Source: Anaerolinea thermophila UNI-1 (GTDB lineage: Bacteria > Chloroflexota > Anaerolineae > Anaerolineales > Anaerolineaceae). Taken from it: a DNA stretch of 64,000 nt. The stretch's first letter is position 1. Every line of letters begins with the position of its first letter. The notes below the pieces were generated by a model. The model worked only from the letters and a program-made list of their open reading frames with translations. It searched no databases and was not told where the DNA came from. Positions 43,822 to 51,484 of the stretch are shown here, one piece after another. The DNA is taken from contig NC_014960.1 of assembly GCF_000199675.1 (NCBI RefSeq), positions 744,001-808,000 of the forward strand. Direction: 5' to 3'. A program made the position numbers and the translations under genes.

Positions 43822-44631
43822 ATGCCAATAGTAACCGAAGCGCAACTCCGTGATCAAATCCGACAACCCAAAAAGGGGATGGTTATTCGGCTTCCTGCGG
43901 ATTCCCGTCTCTCACCTTCTGCGCAAGACTTTTTGAAGGAATGGAATATGGAAGTGGAATTCGAACCAGCCATAGTTCCCGCAGGAAATCCTCGTCCTCC
44001 CGAAGATTCTTCAGCCAAACCCGCATGGGATAAGCCTGGAGAGTTTCCTGTTGTACTTACTGGAGAACTTCCCCGTTGCAGTACTTGTGGCATGCCTGTC
44101 AAACCCAAGCCCGATCACATGACTCAGTTGGATAACCAGTATTTCACTCCGAAAACACACCCGCGGATTCGTTTTCGAGGGAAGATGGACTCTCTCCATG
44201 CGCTGTTCCTTTTGGTTAGCGCAATCGCCAGGAGAGAACGATATCCAACATTAAGTGAGTTGTTGAGCACTCTGGCGGCTTATTGTCGAGAGATTTCCAG
44301 CGCGGAATACAATCAACGAAAAGTTGCGCCCTTGGAGTTGAACGGGAAAAGCGATGACGAAATTCGCAAAGCCACGCATACGCCCAAAGAAAGCGTAGGG
44401 ATCGACCACATCGTCCCCGGATCTCACGATTCAGAACTGCTTCTCTGGTTAAACTGGTTGCGGACTCAGGTAAGAGAGGCGGAAATCACAGCCCTGGAAG
44501 CCTTTACTGCCTACGAGGCATCTGCGCCGCAAGAACCAGAATTAGCCCATGCGGTCAATCGATTAAGCAATGCAGTATATTATCTGGAATTGCTTTTCGT
44601 TGCAGGAAAGATTGAAGATAAAAACTCATGA
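43822..44631 (+). CDS. eutT: EutT corrinoid adenosyltransferase
   Basis: 269 residues from ATG 43822 (Salmonella EutT is 267). A CSTCGMPVKPKPDH segment near residue 85 supplies likely metal-binding cysteines and His. A helical-bundle adenosyltransferase domain follows, including MDSLHALFLLVSAIARRE and LNWLRTQVREAEITALEAF. It makes adenosylcobalamin from cobalamin and ATP for EutBC. The frame extends to 43786 inside eutQ, but those residues are not family-like. Its stop overlaps eutJ (ATGA). Confidence 0.85.
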   Translation: MPIVTEAQLRDQIRQPKKGMVIRLPADSRLSPSAQDFLKEWNMEVEFEPAIVPAGNPRPPEDSSAKPAWDKPGEFPVVLTGELPRCSTCGMPVKPKPDHMTQLDNQYFTPKTHPRIRFRGKMDSLHALFLLVSAIARRERYPTLSELLSTLAAYCREISSAEYNQRKVAPLELNGKSDDEIRKATHTPKESVGIDHIVPGSHDSELLLWLNWLRTQVREAEITALEAFTAYEASAPQEPELAHAVNRLSNAVYYLELLFVAGKIEDKNS

Positions 44632-45452
44632 ATACCAACCTTCATTCTTTTTTACAAGAAGCCGAAAAAGCCATCCAGCGTCGTTCCATTAATGGATATC
44701 GAGGGCAGGTTCATTGTGGTGTAGATTTGGGAACAGCGTATGTCAGCATGTTTGTGCTTACCGAAGATTATCAACCGCTGGTTGGCACCTATCAGTTCGC
44801 AGAAATTGTACGGGATGGGTTGGTGGTTGATTTTGCCGGCGCGGTCGATCTGGTGCGGAAAATGAAAGCAGATTTGGAAAGCCGGCTGGGGTTTGAATTA
44901 ACTTCCGCCGCAACCGCGTACCCGCCTGGTGTGCCGGTAGCAGAAGTTCGTGCTACTCGTTATGTTCTTGAAGCGGCGGGCTTGAACTGTTCAAATCTTG
45001 TGGATGAACCCACTGCGGCAAATGCTGTTCTGGAAGTTAAGGATGGTGCGGTTGTAGATATTGGGGGAGGGACGACCGGGATTGCTATTATTCAAAATGG
45101 AGAAGTGATTTATACCGCTGATGAGCCAACAGGTGGGACGCATTTTACTCTGGTTGTGGCAGGGGCTTTGAAAATTTCTTTCCATGAAGCCGAAGAGAAG
45201 AAAATTGATCCTTCCCAGCAACCTGTTTTATACCCGTTAGTCCGCCCGGTGATGGAAAAGGTTGGTTCTATTATTCAACGCCATATTCAACCCTATGCGG
45301 TGGATTGTATTTATCTTGTTGGGGGGAGCAGTGCGTTTATAGGGTTTCCAAAAGTGATTGAAGGGATAACGGGTATCAAAACCGTGGTTCCTGGCAATCC
45401 GTTATTTGTCACTCCACTGGGTATTGCAATGAACGACCGAATTTCTTCGTAA
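44628..45452 (+). CDS. eutJ: EutJ chaperone-like protein
   Basis: 274 residues of actin/HSP70 (ASKHA) fold. The phosphate-1 loop is GVDLGTAYVSMFVL, the phosphate-2 loop is VVDIGGGTTGIAII and the adenosine motif is VYLVGGSSAFIG-like. EutJ is always found in eut operons and is thought to assist assembly or cofactor handling. Its exact role is unknown. It starts by ATGA overlap with eutT. Confidence 0.9.
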   Translation: MNTNLHSFLQEAEKAIQRRSINGYRGQVHCGVDLGTAYVSMFVLTEDYQPLVGTYQFAEIVRDGLVVDFAGAVDLVRKMKADLESRLGFELTSAATAYPPGVPVAEVRATRYVLEAAGLNCSNLVDEPTAANAVLEVKDGAVVDIGGGTTGIAIIQNGEVIYTADEPTGGTHFTLVVAGALKISFHEAEEKKIDPSQQPVLYPLVRPVMEKVGSIIQRHIQPYAVDCIYLVGGSSAFIGFPKVIEGITGIKTVVPGNPLFVTPLGIAMNDRISS

Positions 45453-45461
45453 GGAGTAGTT

Positions 45462-46085
45462 ATGGCAGACCAATTCGAATTACGTGCTTATTGCTATTTG
45501 GATCGAATGCAACCCCAATATGCGGCATTTGTAGGCACGATTACACAGGGAGATTTACCTGTTGAGGGGATGGCGAGCCTGTATGTGGAAATGGCGCCCG
45601 GTAACTGGGTATTTCGGGTGGTGGATATTGCCGTAAAAGCCACGGACGTAAGACCAGGGGCACAAATTGTTGAGCGCGAGTTTGGCATGTTTGAAATCCA
45701 TTCTCTCTCACAGGAAGATGTGATTCAGGCTGGGCAAGTAGTATTGGAACAATTAGGGCTAAAAATCACCGACAGGAAAAAACCTGAAATTGCATCTCTG
45801 CAAGTCATTACCAACGTAAATCCCTATCAAGCGCAATTGCTTAACCGATTTGCACGAGGAATGATGCTTGTGCCTGGACAAACCATGTTAGTTCTGGAAT
45901 GCGCTCCAGCGGCTTATATCAATTTAGCCGCAAACGAAGCGGAAAAAGCGGCTCCGGTCAATTTGATGCACATCAGTTCTGTTGGGCGTTTTGGAAGATT
46001 ATGGATGGCTGGCACAGAAGCCGATATCTTAGCGGCAAGAGATGCGGCAGTGACTGCTTTGAAGGAAATTGAGGGTGTTCCCTAG
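45462..46085 (+). CDS. Two-domain BMC-like shell protein
   Basis: 207 residues, the size of a tandem (BMC-T) shell protein. The second half (about 108-205) has SLQVITNVNPYQAQLLNRFA, a central strand MLVLECAPAAYINLAANEAE and RFGRLWMAGTEADILAARDA, which resemble a diverged BMC fold. The first half repeats the layout with FVGTITQGDLPVEGMASLYV. It is not EutL, EutS or EutK by any motif I can see. It probably forms trimers in the shell. It is nine bases from eutJ. Confidence 0.65.
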   Translation: MADQFELRAYCYLDRMQPQYAAFVGTITQGDLPVEGMASLYVEMAPGNWVFRVVDIAVKATDVRPGAQIVEREFGMFEIHSLSQEDVIQAGQVVLEQLGLKITDRKKPEIASLQVITNVNPYQAQLLNRFARGMMLVPGQTMLVLECAPAAYINLAANEAEKAAPVNLMHISSVGRFGRLWMAGTEADILAARDAAVTALKEIEGVP

Positions 46086-46099
46086 AAGGGGAGGTTTGT

Positions 46100-46402
46100 A
46101 TGGCTAAGAAATTTCTGACAGCAAAGGATATTGACTTCCATGCCGATCAGGGAGTCAAGGAGATTCATATTGGTGATGATGTTGTTATAACCGATTTGGG
46201 GCAGGAACGAGCCCGTGAGCGGGGTGTTACATTAACCCGCCTGCCAGCGGGTGTGAAGTCGCCCCCTCACCCCTCTTGCGAGGCAATGCCCTCAGATGCT
46301 GAGATTTTTGCTCAGGTGCGGTCCGCAGTCATTGCACGGTTTGGGGGTACACCTGACGGATTGGATCAGATTATTCAGAAAGTCTTAACCGGAAAGGAAT
46401 GA
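46100..46402 (+). CDS. Stand-alone EutQ N-domain-like protein
   Basis: 100 residues. The first half, KKFLTAKDIDFHADQGVKEI and ITDLGQERARERGVTLTRL, mirrors the N-terminal domain of the EutQ at 43181. After a Pro-rich linker the C-terminal half (SDAEIFAQVRSAVIARFGG and DGLDQIIQKVLTGKE) contains two amphipathic helices like shell-targeting peptides. It may be an adaptor recruiting enzymes to the shell. It is the last gene of the operon and its last 18 bases overlap the convergent parA gene. Confidence 0.6.
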   Translation: MAKKFLTAKDIDFHADQGVKEIHIGDDVVITDLGQERARERGVTLTRLPAGVKSPPHPSCEAMPSDAEIFAQVRSAVIARFGGTPDGLDQIIQKVLTGKE

Positions 46403-47164
46403 GTCTGGCAGTTTGCCATGTTTAATCCAGAAATCAACCTTACTTGTTAACTCATGCATTTGTGGGAGTAGCCTGCCGCTGGTTAAAGGTTTGCCTTCGC
46501 CGATCGTTCTGGCAACTTCTACACTGCGTCCAATAATCGCAAGTAAGGGCAAGTCCATCATACGGAACTCATCCAGCATTTGTTGGTGTAATTTCAAGCG
46601 CTGGTCATACTGACTGATGACCAGTCCCAAAATTTCCAAATCGGGATTTAACTCGTTGCGAACTGCCTGAAGGCTCTCTAATAAAATAGAGACGCCTTTT
46701 TTATCAATAGGTGTGGGCAATGTCGGAATGATCACCGCATTTGCCGCATTAAGCGCATTTTCTACCAATAACCCCATTGATGGACCACAATCAATGATGG
46801 CCACATCATAATGGTGATCTATGGCGCTGAGAACTTTTTTGAGGATGTTTTCCCTACCCAGTCGAGTAACTAACCCAATTTCGGAGATGGATAAAGATAA
46901 ACCGCCCGGGGCAAGGTGAAAATTTTCCTGAAGAGGGTGAATGATTTCCAGAATGGATAACTTGCCCGGTAATGAACTGCCTATTACCTCAGCAATACAT
47001 TGTCCACTGCTTTCCCCAATGGTTGAGAGGGTCAAACTGGCTTGAGGATCAAGGTCAATCATCAACACCTTTTGACCAACCATTGCCAGCCCGGCAGATA
47101 GATTAAGGGTGATGGTTGTTTTACCTACCCCCCCTTTTTGATTACATACTGCAATGGTTTTCAT
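46385..47164 (-). CDS. ParA/Soj-type ATPase (possible microcompartment positioner)
   Basis: 259 residues from ATG 47164 (ribosome site AGGTGA). It has the deviant Walker A with signature lysine NQKGGVGKTTITLNL, the Walker A' MIDLDPQASLT and Walker B VAIIDCGPSMGLLVENAL. Such ATPases bind DNA nonspecifically and position plasmids, chromosomes or, as McdA, carboxysomes. No ParB gene is adjacent. It converges on and overlaps the end of the eut operon. Positioning of the Eut compartment is an inference from that location; ordinary chromosome or plasmid partition is the alternative. Confidence 0.85.
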   Translation of the reverse strand: MKTIAVCNQKGGVGKTTITLNLSAGLAMVGQKVLMIDLDPQASLTLSTIGESSGQCIAEVIGSSLPGKLSILEIIHPLQENFHLAPGGLSLSISEIGLVTRLGRENILKKVLSAIDHHYDVAIIDCGPSMGLLVENALNAANAVIIPTLPTPIDKKGVSILLESLQAVRNELNPDLEILGLVISQYDQRLKLHQQMLDEFRMMDLPLLAIIGRSVEVARTIGEGKPLTSGRLLPQMHELTSKVDFWIKHGKLPDSFLSG

Positions 47165-47267
47165 TGTCACCTGACCAAACAATAGTTTTAAAAATTATAT
47201 ATTGATTTTGTTCAACAATTGTGTTGATGTGTATTAGGGAGGGGCTAAAATACTGAGGAAATAAACT

Positions 47268-47490
47268 CTATGGATGAACAGGAAATGCTGGATAGCATTG
47301 TTTGAAAATTTGAGACCAGTTAAAGCAACGCTCCAATGAGCGTAAAGCGCATTTCAGTGTCCAGGGATAACGGAAATGCACCATGGAGACCGCGCTAAAC
47401 GTGCCAGGTAATGACGCAACTCATCATTATCCCACTCTACAAGTTGATTTCCACTTCTTCCACCTGTTCAGGCAAGGGGGCTTCAGGATG
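47268..47490 (-). pseudogene. Frameshifted IS1-like transposase C-terminus
   Basis: Reading leftward, the frames give PEAPLPEQVEEVEINL, then EWDNDELRHYLARLARS, then after a shift LKCALRSLERCFNWSQIFKQ and a stop at 47270-47268. This order and spacing matches the C-terminal part of IS1-type transposases. At least two frameshifts make it dead. The N-terminal part and the element ends are not recognisable. Confidence 0.5.
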
Positions 47491-47550
47491 TGCTGAACCG
47501 CAGTTCGGTGTGGAGCAGGAAGAGGGTCAGAGACCCAGCGGGCGTCTATT

Positions 47551-47599
47551 CCATTGAAGGACACGCCTTGCTCTTCTTGCACTTTGCTGGTGAAGGTTT
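47551..47599. repeat. 49-base dispersed repeat, copy B
   Basis: Partner of 23548-23596; 33 terminal bases are identical. Here it lies just upstream, in transposase reading direction, of the decayed IS1-like gene. The rest of 47600-47841 shows no gene. Confidence 0.6.
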
Positions 47600-47841
47600 A
47601 GCAAAGGGAAAATCTTTGCTATACTAGTTTCCAAATAGAATTACCGTCTCAATGCCGACATTAATAAGGGTGGCTTTCCATAATGGGTGCAATTGTGGAA
47701 AAGTGAAACTGACTTTTTCTGGCTAAGCAAATGTATACACAGAAAAAATTTGTATAAACACTTAAGTTGAGATATTTCACGCTAGATATCTTCGTTTTCT
47801 GATAAAAGTACGGCTTCCATCTATAGAATGACATCATAGCC

Positions 47842-48957
47842 ATGAACATTTCTCTTCCTTACACTCCGTCATTACCAATTCAAGCCCTCGCTTCCAGTTT
47901 CGATAATGTAACCAATTCTTACAAGTTTTACTGGTTCCTGGCTATTTTGGAGAGCATACGCAAAGACGAGGGGCGGGTTATACCTGTTCATGCCTTACTC
48001 GCACGCATGGCGGCAATGGGTTGGTATCCCATTAACTATTATCGATTGTCGTTTGGAAAACAGGATCAACTTGGTAATGTGATTACCTTGATTATGGAGC
48101 GTTCAGGTATAACCCTGGAGAGTACACCTGATACTATTGCGAATGTTGCGCTTGACCATCTTAGGAGAAAGGATGATGTTGGAGAGAAAATAAAGGATTT
48201 AGCCGACTATGTGCCTTACCGCTTTCTACGCCCATTTTTCACCGATGTGCTGAGGGGTAAGGATGATTGGAAGATTAATCGGCGTATTCAAGAACTTGCG
48301 GAACAATCCTTTTATACCCATCAGCCATGTTTATATCGGTTTGTGAATTTCACTGACAATATTGAGATTCATCCTGACTGGTATAACTATTTGCAGAAAC
48401 ATTTGGCAATCCTTACTGGTTTTTGTCTTTGGCATTTGATTAATTACCTACAGAAACATAATCCAAATGTTCCCGGTATTGCAGGAAAGTTGTTTAAACC
48501 ACAAAGCCGAAATTTGCTACAAGCCCGTTCATTTTGGAATCTTGTATTAAGACAGGCGGGTTCATTGACCTGTATTTATTCGGGAAAGCCAATATTTCCA
48601 GGAAAGTATTCGATAGATCATTTTTTGCCCTGGCGTTTTGTAGCCCATGACTTGCTTTGGAATCTGATTCCTACTCCTAAGGAGGTGAATGCATCCAAAA
48701 ATGACAATCTTCCAGATCCTTCCTATCTTGAGCCATTTACCAGCATGCAATACCAGGCAGTTCAAAGCATTGCTCCTATGGCTAAGTCAGAGAAGTTATT
48801 GGAAGATTATGTAGTTTTGTTGAAAGTCAGTAGTGTGGAAGAACTTCGAAAAATGAGTTTCGGTCAATTCCGCGATTCATTTCAGGCAACCATCGCACCA
48901 CAATTGCAAGTGGCTGCGAATATGGGCTTTTCCGCGAATTGGAAATACAGACCATGA
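47842..48957 (+). CDS. HNH endonuclease domain protein
   Basis: 371 residues. The C-terminal third carries an HNH-like segment: CIYSGKPIFPGKYSIDHFLP, then LLWNLIPTPKEVNASKNDNL, giving the DH dyad, central Asn and final Asn of the beta-beta-alpha metal fold. The N-terminal 220 residues are helical and unassigned and may recognise DNA. The stop overlaps the next ATG, so it is translated with the methyltransferase-HIT gene. The pair sits in AT-rich DNA between decayed genes, suggesting horizontal acquisition. A defence or modification role is inferred. Confidence 0.75.
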   Translation: MNISLPYTPSLPIQALASSFDNVTNSYKFYWFLAILESIRKDEGRVIPVHALLARMAAMGWYPINYYRLSFGKQDQLGNVITLIMERSGITLESTPDTIANVALDHLRRKDDVGEKIKDLADYVPYRFLRPFFTDVLRGKDDWKINRRIQELAEQSFYTHQPCLYRFVNFTDNIEIHPDWYNYLQKHLAILTGFCLWHLINYLQKHNPNVPGIAGKLFKPQSRNLLQARSFWNLVLRQAGSLTCIYSGKPIFPGKYSIDHFLPWRFVAHDLLWNLIPTPKEVNASKNDNLPDPSYLEPFTSMQYQAVQSIAPMAKSEKLLEDYVVLLKVSSVEELRKMSFGQFRDSFQATIAPQLQVAANMGFSANWKYRP

Positions 48958-49832
48958 ATTTTGTGTACCAATCGCCCCAGAATCCAAACAGTCATCTAAC
49001 TGTAAAAGAACGCAATCAAGCGTCTTTCCCTGTTCGTTTTCTTTTGCAAACTAATTTAATTTATGGGCGTGTTCTGGACTTCGGTTGTGGTTTGGGAACA
49101 GATGTAGAATATTTGCGCAACCAGGGCTTTGAAGTTACGGGTTATGATCCTTATTATTTCCCTGAAATCCCTCAGGGGAAATTTGACACTATTCTATGCC
49201 TGTATGTCCTGAACGTCCTTCTTCCTGAAGAACAAGCTCATGTGTTGATGGCTATTTCGGAACTGTTACAGCCGGATGGTCGTGCTTATTTTGCTGTCAG
49301 ACGAGATATTCAGAAGAATGGTTTTCGTTTTCATGTAAAACGCGGCGTAAATGTTTATCAGTGTAATGTGAGGTTGCCATATCGGAGTATTCTCCTTACA
49401 AAGAATGCTGAAATTTACGAATACCGGCATTACAATCGGTTACCACATTCCAACCCACATAATTGCCCGTTTTGTGCACCTGAGGAGGAACGGGAGTTAC
49501 TAACTGAGTCTGCCAGCGCTTACGCTATACTGGATAAATTTCCGGTATCACCGGGACATGCTTTGATTATTCCTAAACAACACCTTGCCAGTTACTTTGA
49601 TTTATCTTTTCACACAAAAACGGCTTTATGGCTGATGACAGATCGTGTGAAAGAGTTGGTTTCTGAAAAATATCACCCTGACGGATTTAACATTGGAATC
49701 AACATTGGAACATCTGCTGGACAAACGATACCCCATGTGCATGTTCATCTGATTCCTCGATATGCGGGTGATGTGGAAAATCCAAGAGGTGGGGTGAGGG
49801 GAGTAATTCCAGAGAAGAAAGATTACTTGTGA
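48954..49832 (+). CDS. Class I methyltransferase fused to a HIT domain
   Basis: 292 residues from ATG 48954 (ATGA overlap with the nuclease gene). Residues about 20-150 are a SAM-dependent methyltransferase with motif I VLDFGCGLGTDVEYL and acidic GYDPYYF. Residues about 168-285 are a HIT hydrolase/transferase domain: CPFCAPEEERELLTES, FPVSPGHALIIPKQH and the catalytic HVHVHLIPR. HIT proteins cleave nucleotide phosphoanhydrides or phosphoramidates. This combination beside an HNH nuclease suggests nucleotide or nucleic-acid modification; the substrate is unknown. Confidence 0.82.
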   Translation: MNFVYQSPQNPNSHLTVKERNQASFPVRFLLQTNLIYGRVLDFGCGLGTDVEYLRNQGFEVTGYDPYYFPEIPQGKFDTILCLYVLNVLLPEEQAHVLMAISELLQPDGRAYFAVRRDIQKNGFRFHVKRGVNVYQCNVRLPYRSILLTKNAEIYEYRHYNRLPHSNPHNCPFCAPEEERELLTESASAYAILDKFPVSPGHALIIPKQHLASYFDLSFHTKTALWLMTDRVKELVSEKYHPDGFNIGINIGTSAGQTIPHVHVHLIPRYAGDVENPRGGVRGVIPEKKDYL

Positions 49833-49906
49833 TATACGTCGAAACTATGACAGCCAAATATCGTTTTTTCTCCGCCAATTCTGTTACCTTCGATTGCATT
49901 TAGCTT

Positions 49907-50111
49907 GGAATTCAAAATGCTCAAGAGATTCGTATTGCTACAGCATACCTTATAAAGCCTCAGGTTATCAGGTCTTGCAAACGGTGTTAAAAGAGAAAGA
50001 ATCCGCCTGCTTATAGGATGTCCTGAAGGAGCCGAGGATCGAGTTGAGGATCGAGTTAAAGAGGTTATTGAGAAGTTCATTCGAGAACTTGCACATGGAT
50101 TTCAAGAATGA
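49907..50111 (+). pseudogene. Frameshifted PLD-like/helicase N-terminal remnant
   Basis: Three successive frames give GIQNAQEIRIATAYL, KASGYQVLQTVLK and RERIRLLIGCPEGAEDRVED, then KEVIEKFIRELAHGFQE and a stop at 50109-50111. Joined, they read like the phospholipase-D-like segment found at the N-terminus of some DEAD/SNF2 helicases of defence loci. At least two frameshifts and the missing remainder make it a pseudogene. The full-length gene once probably belonged with the HNH and methyltransferase-HIT genes. Confidence 0.45.
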
Positions 50112-50132
50112 CAGGCGCGATCTTTACGTCAG

Positions 50133-50879
50133 TTGTTAGAAGCGCTTGAAAAAGCCCTGGATGAAAGCACCTTTCTTGTCTCTATCCAGAGTGCAAATAA
50201 CGAAATTGGAACAATTCAACCCATTTCAGAAATTGTTTTCATGGCACATTCTCATGGCGTGCTGGTACATACCGATGCCGCGCAAGCCGTCGGGAAAATT
50301 GCCGTGGATGTTAATGCTTGGGGGGTAGATTTACTCTCTCTCAGCGCCCATAAAATGTACGGACCAAAAGGCGTGGGGGCGCTTTATGTGCGCGGGGGTA
50401 TACGAAAAATCCCCATCCGTCCTCTTCTGGAAGGGGGCGGTCAGGAGCGTGGTTTGCGGGCAGGTACATCGAACGTCCCCGGGATTGTAGGTTTGGGCAA
50501 AGCCAGTGAAATTGCGTGTTCGGAAATTTCCAGCGAAAGCCTCAGACTTCAAACCCTACGGGATGAATTAGAGAAGCGTCTTCTGGAAAACATTCCTCAT
50601 CTGCGTATCAATGCTCGGTTTGCACCGCGCTTTCCCAACACGAGCAGTTTGACCTTTGAAGAAGACGCCGATGTGTTATTACTGCGCCTGCCCCAACTAA
50701 TGATGAGCACCAGTTCTGCCTGTAATACGGGCGCACCTGAGCCTTCTCATGTGTTACAAGCCATTGGGCTGACTCGAAAACAAGCCTCCTCTTCCATTCG
50801 CATCTCCCTGGGGCGCCTAACTACAGCGGATGATATCCATTTTGTTGTTCACCAATTTTCTTCCGTTGTCTCCAGATAG
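50133..50879 (+). pseudogene. Cysteine desulfurase, N-terminally truncated
   Basis: 248 residues corresponding to the C-terminal two thirds of NifS/IscS-type enzymes. The PLP-binding Lys lies in SLSAHKMYGPKGVGAL, the PLP-facing region in VHTDAAQAVGKI and the active Cys in SSACNTGAPEPSHVL. About the first 130 residues, including the N-terminal part of the PLP site, are missing, and DNA immediately upstream is the unrelated PLD-like remnant. The frame opens only at a TTG without a ribosome site. It probably cannot fold into an active enzyme. Desulfurases occur in DNA-phosphorothioation loci as well as in Fe-S assembly. Confidence 0.7.
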
Positions 50880-51484
50880 AATAAAAATGATCAACTTAAG
50901 ATAACCATTCGGGATGCATAAATCGTTTGCTATCCACGTATTTCCTTGGTATCACTGGTGAGTAAATATTATGTGCCTCCCGCTTGATAAATTTCATCTT
51001 TTCCGGATATTTGTTGCAATTTTTACAAATTTTTGAGATGACTGTTCTAGGATCACTCAGCCCTGCCAGCGTAGAGCGCGGTGCTAAAAAACAGGTGACC
51101 TCTTGGGAAAACTTCACAACCTGGTCATGTAGTTATCCTGTGATTGGCAACGTTATGTGGCTTTCTATGCTGATGTGGGTATTCCCTGGACCAATCACCA
51201 CACGGGATAAATGATTGGCAGGCTCAAGAGTGCAACCAGCGAACACGGAGATACAAAACCACCACTGGGTTGCTCCACGGAAGCACAGTTGCTTGTCAGT
51301 TCTGGGCATGGGACCTCCAAGAAAATCCTGCTCTTTAAATCCCATGTTTGAAGATTCGTTCAAAAATTTGGTTACAGTCCCCTGGTTCAGTGGTTGTCAT
51401 ATTGATTAAACGGGTGGATAATAAACAAAATTCTCATAAATTCTCCCCAAATTTCTTAATCAATCTTTAGGGTGGAACGTCACA
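50880..51484. other. Intergenic region with decayed sequence
   Basis: No gene is supported. Both strands show short frames without relatives. The segment at about 51340-51400 (TTCGTTCAAAAATTTGGTTA region) resembles sequences at about 33150-33190 and 23945-23985, probably pieces of the same dead element. No Mg2+-sensing M-box is visible ahead of the magnesium ATPase gene. Confidence 0.4.

Noticed and set aside
50880..51484. Mg2+ riboswitch (M-box) upstream of the magnesium ATPase
   Set aside because: None of the conserved M-box segments could be found; the region looks like decayed coding sequence.
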